Positions 28,937 to 36,906 of a stretch of 64,000 bases of DNA are shown here, one piece after another (positions within the stretch are counted from its first letter, which is position 1; every line of letters begins with the position of its first letter). Below the pieces are notes generated by a model. It saw only the letters and a program-made list of their open reading frames with translations, did not search any database and was not told the DNA's origin. The stretch comes from Streptomyces sp. NBC_00670 (GTDB lineage Bacteria; Actinomycetota; Actinomycetes; Streptomycetales; Streptomycetaceae). A program made the translations under genes and the position numbers. Where the stretch lies: the NCBI RefSeq assembly GCF_036226765.1, contig NZ_CP109017.1, positions 2,185,501 to 2,249,500 of the forward strand, given 5' to 3'.

Positions 28937-30334
28937 GTGACGGCGACACCTCCAGAGCCGTACACACAGTCGAAGCACCACCGGCAAGCGTCCTCGCACG
29001 CGCCTGTCCCGCCGTTCCCCGTCGTCCGTGACGCCTTCGCCCTGCTCGCGCTTCCGTTGCTCGCCGCTCCCCTGCTGGCCGCCGCGTTCGCCGGAGGCGG
29101 GACCCGGCGGTGGTTCGGCGGGCGCTCGGAGGGCGCGCGGGCCGAGGCGCAGGCCGCCAAGGACGCCGCCGCGGCCGCGTTCTACGAGCTGGACACCGCC
29201 CAGCGCGATCTGCGCATCTCCATCGAGACCATCGCGGCCGTCGACGACTCCCCCGCCGCCCGCCGCGCCCTCACCGACTTCGAGGCGTTCGGGCGCCGGA
29301 TAGACGAGGTCAGCGAGCGCTACATCGCCGCCGTCGACGCCTGCGACCTGGACCGCGACGACCTGGACGCCTCCGCCGCCGCCCGCGCCCGCCGCGACCT
29401 CGCCGCCGCCAAGGACGAGCTGACGAAGGTCAAGCAGGAGCTGGATCGTTTCGCCCAGGGGCTCGGCCCGCTGCTCGGCAAGGCCGAGACGCAGCTCGCC
29501 CGGCTCGCCCCCGCCGTCGAGCGCGCCCGGCAGGCCCTGCGCGCCGCCGGTCAGGCCCTGGACGCCGTACGGGGCACGGGGCTGAACGCCGACGACCTCG
29601 CCGCCCGGCTGGCCGCCCTCGGCCCCGAGCTGACGAAGCTGAACGAGGGCGCCGGGCGGCACGGCGTCACGGCGACCCTGGAGCGGGCCGAGCGGGTCTC
29701 CCGGGAGGCCGGGGCGGTACGGGCCGAGGCCGAGCGGCTGCCGGAGCGGGCCGCCGAGATCGACCACCGGCTGGTGTCGCTGCGCACCCGCGCGCAGGCG
29801 CTGACCACGCGCGCGGGCCAGGTGGAGCCGGTCCTCAGCGAGTTGCGGCGGCGGTTCGTGGCGGCGTGCTGGCAGGACCTGCAACCGGTGCCGGAGCTGG
29901 CCGCGGAGAACGTACGGCAGGCCGAGCGGAAGCTGGCGGAGGCGCGGACGGCCCGTCAGGAGCAGCGCTGGGCGGACGCGACGGCGCGGCTGGCGACGGT
30001 GCGGGCGCTGTTGAACTCGACGGACGAGGCGGTGTCCGCGGCCGGGGACCGGCTGCGGCGGCTCAACGCCGTGCAGAAGGATCCGCAGGCGGAGATCGAG
30101 CGGACGCGGTTCGCGGTGCGGGATGCGCAGCGGCTCGCGATGGCGGGGCGGTCGACGCCGGAGCCGCGGCATGCGCGGCCGCTGGACGCGGCGGTGGAGC
30201 GCCTTGAGCGGGCGGTCGCCTCGTTGGAGGGGCGGCATCCGGACTACTGGCACTTCTTGGTGGAGACGGATGCCGTGCGGCAGGCCGCGGCGGGGGTTGT
30301 CTCCGACATTCGGGGGGAGCGGGCCGGGGGGTGA
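28937..30334 (+). CDS. Coiled-coil membrane-linked protein
   Basis: A 465-residue protein with one N-terminal hydrophobic segment (about residues 28-50) and then a long, almost uninterrupted set of Ala/Glu/Arg heptads. These include RARRDLAAAKDELTKVKQELDRF, AQLARLAPAVERARQALRAAG, LERAERVSREAGAVRAEAERLPERAAEI and RKLAEARTARQEQRW. This is typical of streptomycete TPM/septation-like coiled-coil proteins. GTG 28937 follows GAGAGGGAT. No catalytic motif is seen. A structural or scaffold role is inferred only from the coiled coils. Confidence 0.82.
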   Translation: MTATPPEPYTQSKHHRQASSHAPVPPFPVVRDAFALLALPLLAAPLLAAAFAGGGTRRWFGGRSEGARAEAQAAKDAAAAAFYELDTAQRDLRISIETIAAVDDSPAARRALTDFEAFGRRIDEVSERYIAAVDACDLDRDDLDASAAARARRDLAAAKDELTKVKQELDRFAQGLGPLLGKAETQLARLAPAVERARQALRAAGQALDAVRGTGLNADDLAARLAALGPELTKLNEGAGRHGVTATLERAERVSREAGAVRAEAERLPERAAEIDHRLVSLRTRAQALTTRAGQVEPVLSELRRRFVAACWQDLQPVPELAAENVRQAERKLAEARTARQEQRWADATARLATVRALLNSTDEAVSAAGDRLRRLNAVQKDPQAEIERTRFAVRDAQRLAMAGRSTPEPRHARPLDAAVERLERAVASLEGRHPDYWHFLVETDAVRQAAAGVVSDIRGERAGG

Positions 30335-30478
30335 CCTGTGCGGGGGGGGCTGCCGGACGGTTTTTCGCCCCCGCCGCCCCTACCCTTCCCGTCCCGGGGG
30401 CAAGCCCCCGGACCCCCTGAAAGATTGCGCAGTTCCCCGCGCCCCTTAAAAGCATGGGGCGCGGGGGAACCCCGCCTA
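30335..30478. repeat. Composite dispersed repeat in intergenic gap
   Basis: A CGCCCCCGCCGCCCCTACC...TTCCCGTCCC unit (30367-30394), a GGGGGCAAGCCCCCGGACCCCCTG palindromic unit, and one exact GCGCAGTTCCCCGCGCCCCT (30428-30447) stand in a row between convergent genes. It is the same trio seen, in whole or part, at 6068-6225, 41790-41957 and 46185-46290. Confidence 0.75.
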
Positions 30479-30480
30479 AA

Positions 30481-31662
30481 TCACGTGCGGTACGCGTAGT
30501 ACGCCGCCGTCGGGTACGACGCGATGATGCTCGCCACCGACCGGTTGTACGTGTTGGTCGAGTGGTACGACAGGTACGGCACGCCGTTGACGCGGGACGT
30601 GACGATCATGGTGTGGTCCTTGGACCCGTCCTTGTTGAAGTCCATCTGCAGCACGTCGCCGACGTCCAGCTGGTAGACGTTGGCGAGGCTCGTGACCCGC
30701 TTCGAGGACAGGGCGAACCAGGAGAACTCGTTGACGCCGACGAACGAGTTCGACTGGATCTCGGAGTTGCCGAACCACTTGTGGAAGTCCGTGCCGTCGC
30801 CCGGCACGTGCTTCCAGCCGCCGGCCTTCAGCGCCTGGCTGACGAAGTTGGTGCAGTCGCCGCCCTCGCCGGCCCCGTTGAAGTCGGGGTAGTCCGGGTT
30901 GTAGTTGCTCCAGTACTTCTTGGCGTAGTCCGCCATGGCCTTGTAGTCGTACGTACCCGACGTCAGGTTCTTCGGGTTGGCCGCCGGGTTGCGCGTGATG
31001 GCCGCGCGGGTGGCCTCCGGCGGGTTGTCGTCGTCGGCCGTGTCCGGCGCGGCGACGGTCGGCGCCGTGGGCTGGTTGACGGCGACGCCGTCGTCGGTGT
31101 CACGGACGCCGGTGAGCTGCCAGTTGCCGTTCCGGTCGGCCGTGAACGACAGCTTGTGGTGGGCCTGGAAGCCGGTGGTCTTCGGCTCCTTGCCCCTCGC
31201 CTCGCCGTACGTCAGCGTCGTGGTCTCGGTGACCTCGGCGGTGGCGTGCCGGCCGTCGACATGGGTCTTGTCGAGCGTCACGCTGGTCTTGCCGCCGCTG
31301 TACTGCTCGCCGAGCGCGGCAAGGCGCTTCTTGCGGTCCCGCAGCTGCGAGACGGCGGTCTTCTCGTTGCGCGTCTGGGACTTGGACAGCCGGACGTCGC
31401 CGTGGAAGCGCTTGGACAGGGACTTGCGGCCCTTGTACTGCTGCTTGTCACTGGCGACCAGCGCGTCCGTGCGGTCGGTGAAGACCGCGTCGGCCAGGCG
31501 CTGGAACGTCGCCTTGGTCTGCGTGTCCACGGTGGGGTCGTCGACCGTCGATGCGCCCGCGCTCCAGTTGGGCAGCATGGCCACGCCCGCGACGACCGAG
31601 GCGGCCGCCGCCGTGAATATGGTCGCGCGTCGCCGCTTGCGGCTCAATTTCCTTGACTTCAC
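30481..31662 (-). CDS. Secreted amidase-domain protein (PF12671-like)
   Basis: A 393-residue secreted protein. The signal sequence (RKRRRATIFTAAAASVVAGVAML) is followed by a charged helical domain, then a cysteine-type amidase domain. The catalytic cysteine lies in GEGGDCTNFVSQALKAGGW, with DHTMIVTSRVNGVPYLSYHSTNTYNRSV supplying the histidine region. The fold is NlpC/P60-like, so wall peptide or amide cleavage is likely. GTG 31662 follows AGAGGGG at 7 bases. A 14-bp palindrome lies about 145 bases upstream. Confidence 0.9.
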   Translation of the reverse strand: MKSRKLSRKRRRATIFTAAAASVVAGVAMLPNWSAGASTVDDPTVDTQTKATFQRLADAVFTDRTDALVASDKQQYKGRKSLSKRFHGDVRLSKSQTRNEKTAVSQLRDRKKRLAALGEQYSGGKTSVTLDKTHVDGRHATAEVTETTTLTYGEARGKEPKTTGFQAHHKLSFTADRNGNWQLTGVRDTDDGVAVNQPTAPTVAAPDTADDDNPPEATRAAITRNPAANPKNLTSGTYDYKAMADYAKKYWSNYNPDYPDFNGAGEGGDCTNFVSQALKAGGWKHVPGDGTDFHKWFGNSEIQSNSFVGVNEFSWFALSSKRVTSLANVYQLDVGDVLQMDFNKDGSKDHTMIVTSRVNGVPYLSYHSTNTYNRSVASIIASYPTAAYYAYRT

Positions 31663-31806
31663 TGAGTTTCCCCTCTACCCGGCACAGGGACGCCGGGGGC
31701 TGGAATGATGCCATGACCCCTGTATCGCCTGTGAAGGGGGATGCACAAGAGACGTCGGGAAACTTCACAGAACCGATCTGTTCCGGAGATGTCCGAAGCG
31801 GCAGGA

Positions 31807-31820
31807 TGATCACGTGATCA
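31807..31820. promoter_or_regulatory. Perfect palindrome upstream of the amidase-domain gene
   Basis: TGATCACGTGATCA is a perfect 14-bp palindrome in the gap between two minus-strand genes. It resembles a GntR- or LacI-type operator in symmetry. It could regulate the amidase-domain gene (start 145 bases away). Confidence 0.45.
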
Positions 31821-31858
31821 CCTGATCCCCCGTCACCTTCCGCGACCCGCGGCGGCCG

Positions 31859-33136
31859 TCACTGCACCACGGTCGACCAGTCCGGCGACTGCCCCGGGTC
31901 GAGACTGCGCAGCCGTTGCAGCGTGGCCGGCTTCTGCACGTCCATCCAGTCGGCGAGCTCCTTGAAGGACACGCACTTGACGCCCTTCTTGGTGCACACG
32001 TTCTTGATGACCTGGTCGATGGACTTCATGTAGATGCCACCGTTCCAGTCCTCGAAGTGGTTGCCGATGAACAGCGGTGCCCGGCTGCCGTAGTAGACCC
32101 GGTTGAAGCCGGCCATGTACGAGTCGACCGTCTGCTGCTGCCACTGCGGGAACTTGGCGGGGTCGCCCTGTGTCTCCCCGTCGGACTGGTTGTAGAGGAA
32201 GTTGAAGTCCATGGACAGGCCCTGGTACTTGCCGCTCTCGTACGGGAGCATCTGCAACGGGAAGTCCCAGATGCCGTCCTTCTTCACCGGCCATATCTGG
32301 AAGTCGCCCGGGGAGCTGGCATCGTAGCGCCAGCCGTAGTCCTTCATGGCCTTGAGCAGGTTGGGCTGGCCCTCCAGACAGGGGGCGCGGCCGCCGGTGA
32401 CCTCCTTCTTGAAGTCGAAGGGCAGCGGGTCGATGTCCTTGTAGCCGGTGTTGGTCTTCCACTTCTCGACGAAGTCGTAGAACTGGTCGATCTCGCTCTT
32501 CCACTGCGCCACGCTCCAGTCGCCGCCGCCCTTGGCGCCGCAGAAGTGGCCGTTGAAGTGGGTGCCGATCTCGTTGCCCTGGTCGTAGGCCTCGCGCAGC
32601 TGCTCCAGGGTGGTGCGGATGTGCTCGTCGGTGGGGTAGCTGATCGCGGCGGAGCCCCGGTCGTGCATCGGCGGGTCGTAGAGATCCTTCTTGTCCTTCG
32701 GCAGCAGATAGATGCCGGTGAGGAAGAAGGTCATGTGGGCGTCGTACTCCTTGGCCAGCTCCCGGTAGTGCGAGAACAGGTGGTCGCTGCCCTCCAGCGC
32801 GCCGTCCCAGGAGAAGACCACGAACTGCGGCGGTTTCTCCCCCTTCTTCAGCGGTACGGCCTTCAACTGGTCCTTCTGCGGCCCGGTGTAGGAGGTGGAG
32901 CCGTCCCCGAGCACCTTCGTCTTCCCGTCCCACTCGGGCTCCTTGGACGCCTTGGCGGAGGTCGTCCCGGTGCCCTCGCCGGTGGAGGCGGCCGGGGAGG
33001 CGTCGTCGGAGCGGCTGAGCGTCAGGAAGGCGACGGCCAGCGACGCCACGACGAGGAGGAACGCCATGACCACGAACCCGGGGCGGGCATTGCGGCGGGG
33101 ACGGGCGCGGCGGCGGTGGCCGGAGGTCTGTTTCAT
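31859..33136 (-). CDS. Polysaccharide deacetylase-family secreted protein
   Basis: A 425-residue membrane-anchored extracellular protein: positively charged tail, one N-terminal transmembrane/signal helix (FVVMAFLLVVASLAVAFLTL), then a NodB-like TIM barrel. FVVFSWDGALEGSDHLF supplies the metal aspartate region and EIGTHFNGHFCG the H-x-x-x-H pair. The motifs diverge from classical chitin deacetylases, and the domain resembles bacterial polysaccharide deacetylase-like proteins of unknown substrate. ATG 33136 is chosen over ATG 33148; neither has a good ribosome-binding site. Confidence 0.85.
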   Translation of the reverse strand: MKQTSGHRRRARPRRNARPGFVVMAFLLVVASLAVAFLTLSRSDDASPAASTGEGTGTTSAKASKEPEWDGKTKVLGDGSTSYTGPQKDQLKAVPLKKGEKPPQFVVFSWDGALEGSDHLFSHYRELAKEYDAHMTFFLTGIYLLPKDKKDLYDPPMHDRGSAAISYPTDEHIRTTLEQLREAYDQGNEIGTHFNGHFCGAKGGGDWSVAQWKSEIDQFYDFVEKWKTNTGYKDIDPLPFDFKKEVTGGRAPCLEGQPNLLKAMKDYGWRYDASSPGDFQIWPVKKDGIWDFPLQMLPYESGKYQGLSMDFNFLYNQSDGETQGDPAKFPQWQQQTVDSYMAGFNRVYYGSRAPLFIGNHFEDWNGGIYMKSIDQVIKNVCTKKGVKCVSFKELADWMDVQKPATLQRLRSLDPGQSPDWSTVVQ

Positions 33137-33184
33137 ACGGGGCACCATCTGGGAGAGGGGGGTGGGGGGTTGACGTGGCGGCCG

Positions 33185-35740
33185 TCAGCCGAGCGGGGCC
33201 AGGGCGCTCGACCAGATGCCGTACGGGACGCTGTCGTCGGCGGTGCCGGCGAGTCCCTTCAGCGGCAGTGGTTCGAGGCTCTTGGCCAGGTCCATGCGGT
33301 AGACGACCACGGCGGTCGAGACCTCCTTGTCCGTTCCGACGTACCAGGACGCGGTGTCGTCCTCGGTGGTGCCGGCCTTGCCGGACGCCTTGGCCAAGGC
33401 GGCGGGCGCGGTGGGGTGTGCGAGGTGGAACGCGTCGGTGAGCGCCTTGGTGACCTCGGTGGCCACATCGGCGCCGACGGCGCGGCGGGTGTCCGGCTTG
33501 TCCATCGGCACCGTCGAGCCGTTGTGCGTGACGCGGCGCACCGAGTACGGCTCGGTGTGCCGGCCCTCGGCGGCGAACGTGGCGTAGGCACTGGCCATCC
33601 GGATGGCGCTGGGCCGGGAGCTGCCCAGGGACAGGTCGGGCACCTGTGCGCCCATGCTGGAGGAGAGCAGCCCGGCGGCGACAGACGTGTCCCGCACCCT
33701 GTCCAGGCCGGTGTCCATGCCGAGCTGCATGAACGGGGTGTTCACAGAGTGGGCCAGCGCGTCGTGCAGGCTGATTCGCCCCCAGTCCTTCTTCCCGTCG
33801 TTGTGCGCGGCGACCTTCTTGCCGCTGCGGTCCCAGTACGGCCCCTCGGGCGTCGTCACGGGCACGGCGTCGTCGCCGTCGTAGACCGACTCGGGGGTGA
33901 CGGGGCTGCGCGGGGCGTCGCGCTCCTTGGTGATGCCGTGTTCGAGCCCGGCGGCGTAGACGAAGGGCAGGAAGGCGCTGCCGGCCGGGACGGTGGTCGC
34001 GTTGGACTCGTTGTAGCCCTGTTTACGGTGGTCGGGGCCGCCGTAGACGGCGATGATCCGTCCGTCGGAGGCGACCGAGGAGGCCCCGTAGTGGGCCGTC
34101 TTCGCGGCCTTCGGATCGTCCTTGAGCGCCTTCTTGCGGGCCTTGGTGACGGTGTCGGTGAGCGCCTTCTCCCGCTTCTTGTCGAAGGTCGTGTAGATCT
34201 GGTACCCGCCCAGGTCGAACTCCTTGTCCGTCAGGTGCGCGGACTTCTTGGCGTACTGGGCGGCCAGTTCGACGAGGTAGTCGCTCTGCTCACCGGTGTC
34301 GTAGAGCGGGTTGGTCTTCAGCGGCTCGGGAAACGTCTTGTAGGTGGCGCGCTCGGCGGCGGACAGCTTGCCGATCTTGACCATGCGGTCGAGCGTCCAG
34401 CTCCACCGGTCCACGGCCCGCGCGTGGTTGGCCTGGCTCAGCGTCGGGTCGTACAGCCCCGCGCCCTTGAGCAGACAGGCGAGGAACGCGGCCTCGCTCA
34501 CGTTGAGTTCGCTGACGTCCTTGCCGTAGTAGGCCTGGGCGGCACGCTGGATGCCGTAGGTGCCGCGGCCGAACCAGCTGGTGTTGAGATAGCCCTCGAG
34601 GATGTCGTCCTTGCTCATCTGGTTGTCGAGCTTGAGGGAGATCATCGCCTCGGTGAACTTGCGGCTGACCGTCTGGTTCTGGTTCAGGTAGACGTTCTTG
34701 ACGTACTGCTGGGTGATGGTGGAGCCGCCCTCGGTGTCCCCCTCGCCGAAGGTGCGCCACACGGCGCGGCTGATGCCCTTGAAGGAGATGCCGGGGTCGG
34801 AGTAGAAGGTCTCGTTCTCCGCGGCGAGCACCGCCCAGCGGACGTCCGCGGGGATGTCCTTCAGCGGCATCGCCTGCCGCTGCACCCAGCCGGTACGGGC
34901 CATCGGGGTGCCGTCGGCCCAGAAGTAGACGTTGTCCTGCTGGGTGGCATAGGTGTTGAGGTTCTCCGGTATGTCCGTCGCCGCGTACGCCACGGCCAGG
35001 GTGCCGGTGCCCAGGCCGAGGGCTATCAGCCAGGCGCCCAGCCACTGCCGCCAGGACGGCAGCCAGCGGCGCCAGTCGGTGCGGCCGGGGCGCGGGTAGA
35101 CCGGCTTGAAGTGGCGGGCGTACGGGGCGAGTCGGGCACCGGCCGCGGTGAGCGGGGGGCCAAGGCGTGCGGCGAGGGGCGCGAAGAGGCGGGCGACGGC
35201 GGAGGGCACCGTCGCAGCGGCCTTCGGCTTCGCCTTGCGGCGGGAGCGGCGTTGCGGGGCCGGCTCCTGCGGTTCGGCTCCGGATCCGGCCGCCTCGGCC
35301 TCGGCGGCGCTGACGACGCGCAGGGCCATCGTCTCGTCGGGCGGCGGCGGGACGCGCAGCGCCATCGTCTCCTCCGGAGAGGGAGGACGGCGCAGGGCCA
35401 TCGTCTCCTCCGGCGGCGGAGGGACGCGCAGGGCCATGGTCTCGTCGGGGCGACGGGTGTCGGGGTCGGCGTCGGGATCGGTGCGGGTGTGGTCGCGTGA
35501 TGCGGTGCGTTCCGGACGGTCCGGATGGTCCGGATGGTCCGGACGGTCCGGACGGTCCGGGTGTTCGGAATGTTCCGAGCCTTCCGGACTTTCCGAACCT
35601 CGCGCACCTTCCGAACCATCCACACCTTGTGCACCTTCCGACCGTTCGGAACGTTCCGACCGTTCGGGATGGTCCGGCCACACGGGTACGCCGGACGGAT
35701 CGGGTATGCCAGGGCGCTCGTCGCCCTCCCCTCTATCCAT
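33185..35740 (-). CDS. Class A penicillin-binding protein with degenerate transpeptidase motif
   Basis: An 851-residue bifunctional PBP. Cytoplasmic residues 1-225 are disordered: HPDRP-type repeats, four ETMALR motifs (T101, T113, T125, T137) and a basic stretch. A transmembrane helix (about 230-252) precedes a GT51 glycosyltransferase with AAENETFYSDPG, GGSTITQQYVKN, RKFTEAMISLKLDNQMSKDDILEGYLN and FGRGTYGIQRAAQAYYGK. In the transpeptidase, the S-x-x-K box reads S588-A-F-L, so the lysine is leucine; S-V-N (about 662) is kept and K-T-G is K-A-G (about 786). Glycan polymerisation looks intact; cross-linking is doubtful. ATG 35740 has GGAG at 6 bases. Confidence 0.92.
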   Translation of the reverse strand: MDRGEGDERPGIPDPSGVPVWPDHPERSERSERSEGAQGVDGSEGARGSESPEGSEHSEHPDRPDRPDHPDHPDRPERTASRDHTRTDPDADPDTRRPDETMALRVPPPPEETMALRRPPSPEETMALRVPPPPDETMALRVVSAAEAEAAGSGAEPQEPAPQRRSRRKAKPKAAATVPSAVARLFAPLAARLGPPLTAAGARLAPYARHFKPVYPRPGRTDWRRWLPSWRQWLGAWLIALGLGTGTLAVAYAATDIPENLNTYATQQDNVYFWADGTPMARTGWVQRQAMPLKDIPADVRWAVLAAENETFYSDPGISFKGISRAVWRTFGEGDTEGGSTITQQYVKNVYLNQNQTVSRKFTEAMISLKLDNQMSKDDILEGYLNTSWFGRGTYGIQRAAQAYYGKDVSELNVSEAAFLACLLKGAGLYDPTLSQANHARAVDRWSWTLDRMVKIGKLSAAERATYKTFPEPLKTNPLYDTGEQSDYLVELAAQYAKKSAHLTDKEFDLGGYQIYTTFDKKREKALTDTVTKARKKALKDDPKAAKTAHYGASSVASDGRIIAVYGGPDHRKQGYNESNATTVPAGSAFLPFVYAAGLEHGITKERDAPRSPVTPESVYDGDDAVPVTTPEGPYWDRSGKKVAAHNDGKKDWGRISLHDALAHSVNTPFMQLGMDTGLDRVRDTSVAAGLLSSSMGAQVPDLSLGSSRPSAIRMASAYATFAAEGRHTEPYSVRRVTHNGSTVPMDKPDTRRAVGADVATEVTKALTDAFHLAHPTAPAALAKASGKAGTTEDDTASWYVGTDKEVSTAVVVYRMDLAKSLEPLPLKGLAGTADDSVPYGIWSSALAPLG
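35312..35449 (-). repeat. Four in-frame 36-bp repeats encoding ETMALR motifs
   Basis: The PBP cytoplasmic tail has the motif (D/E)ETMALR(V/R)(P/V) four times with an exact 12-residue (36-base) period. The DNA of the copies is similar but not identical, so the protein motif rather than the DNA seems conserved. Confidence 0.85.
35510..35680 (-). repeat. Short tandem repeat in the PBP N-terminal coding region
   Basis: GGTCCGGA(C/T) 9-base units repeat at 35517-35562, then diverged TTCCGA(A/C)C units continue to about 35680. They encode HPDRPDRPDHP and SERSERSEG stretches. Unit number could vary between strains without a frameshift because the period is nine. Confidence 0.75.
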
Positions 35741-36057
35741 GATCGACTCCGGAATGGGGACGGCCCAGGGGCTGCGGGACATCTGTTCGATGCCGGGCAT
35801 GGGTCACGACTGCGTCTCCCTCCGCACTCGGTGTTGCGCGCGCGGGTAGATGCAGCTGCCGCGTTCTGCGGCTGCGAGCCCCCCTCCCACGACATGCGGC
35901 TCATCGCGGCACGCATAAATTATCAGTGACCAGTGCGCACTCTTCGGTCAGCGGCGAATGAGAAATGGTCAAGAACGGGCGGTGTAGGGAGAGTACGCGG
36001 CGGGGGCCGGTTCGTGCGACAGGGGTGACCTGGGATTTTTCCTCGCCCCCTGAGCTC
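35741..36057. other. Intergenic region upstream of the PBP gene
   Basis: About 317 bases separate the PBP start from the 3' end of the HAD gene. The AT-rich GCATAAATTATCAGTGACC patch (about 35910-35930) stands out in this GC-rich sequence and is the best promoter candidate for the minus-strand PBP gene. No ORF or recognised RNA motif is evident. Confidence 0.4.
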
Positions 36058-36906
36058 TTACGCGCGCGGATCCTCCCCCACCGCGCGGAGGAACTCCCGC
36101 AGGATCCGCTCCCCCGCGGCCACGCCGCGCTCCGGAAGCGCGGTGACCGTCGGGGCCGTCCAGCCGGCCTCCGCGAGTTCGCCGTGGCCCGGGCGCCATG
36201 CGACGTCCGCCGCGAGCAGCAGGTCCGCGTCGAGGAGCGAGTCGCCCGCCGCGAGCGTCCGCTCCGCCCCCGTCCGCCGCGCGACCTCCCGCACCGCCGC
36301 GCTCTTGGTGAGCGGCTTCGGCACGGCGTAGACCTTGCGGCCCTGCAACGACACCGTCCAGCCCCGCTCCTGCGCCCACACCGCGAGCTCCTTCACCCAG
36401 TCCCCGGGCAGGAGTTCGCGTTCGACGACCAGGTAGGCGAAGAGATCGTCGGCCGTCCGGTGCGTGCGCAGCCACGCCGGGTCCGCCGCGGCGGCCAGGT
36501 GCGCCTGCACCTCGGCCAGCGGCACGCACTCCTCGTCCAGCCGGGCCCGTACGGCCGCGTGCCACTCCGGATCGGGCTCGCCGTCCACCAGCAGGTGCCC
36601 GCCGTTGGCGCACACGGCGTAGCGCGGCGCGGGCCCCGGCAGGTTGACGCGCAGGTACTGCTCGCGCGTCCGGGTCGTCGTCGGCACGAAGACCGCCGCG
36701 TCACCGTCGCCCAGCTCGGCGAGCAGCCCGGCCGCCGTCTCCGTGACGTAGGACAGCGGACGGCCCTGGTAGACCTCCACGCACAGCAAACGGGGTGCAC
36801 GGGCGTCGGGCATGGTGAGGCCGAGGGCGGCGGCGGAGTAGATGAGGGTGCGGTCGAGGTCGCTGGCGACCACGACCGGGGCGGCGGGAGTTCTCGGCGT
36901 CGTCAC
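36058..36906 (-). CDS. HAD-superfamily (Cof/SPP-type) hydrolase of the Ter module
   Basis: A 282-residue HAD phosphatase with motif I VVASDLDRTLIYS, a large cap domain, and motif IV AAGDSLLDADLLLAAD. The lysine for motif III is probably in VYAVPKPLTKSAAVREVA. It resembles sucrose-phosphatase/Cof HADs that accompany TerD-type stress clusters and may dephosphorylate a nucleotide- or sugar-derived metabolite made by its partners (inference). GTG 36906 overlaps the stop of the upstream phosphoribosyltransferase-StiP gene by four bases, so the two are co-translated. Confidence 0.87.
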   Translation of the reverse strand: MTTPRTPAAPVVVASDLDRTLIYSAAALGLTMPDARAPRLLCVEVYQGRPLSYVTETAAGLLAELGDGDAAVFVPTTTRTREQYLRVNLPGPAPRYAVCANGGHLLVDGEPDPEWHAAVRARLDEECVPLAEVQAHLAAAADPAWLRTHRTADDLFAYLVVERELLPGDWVKELAVWAQERGWTVSLQGRKVYAVPKPLTKSAAVREVARRTGAERTLAAGDSLLDADLLLAADVAWRPGHGELAEAGWTAPTVTALPERGVAAGERILREFLRAVGEDPRA

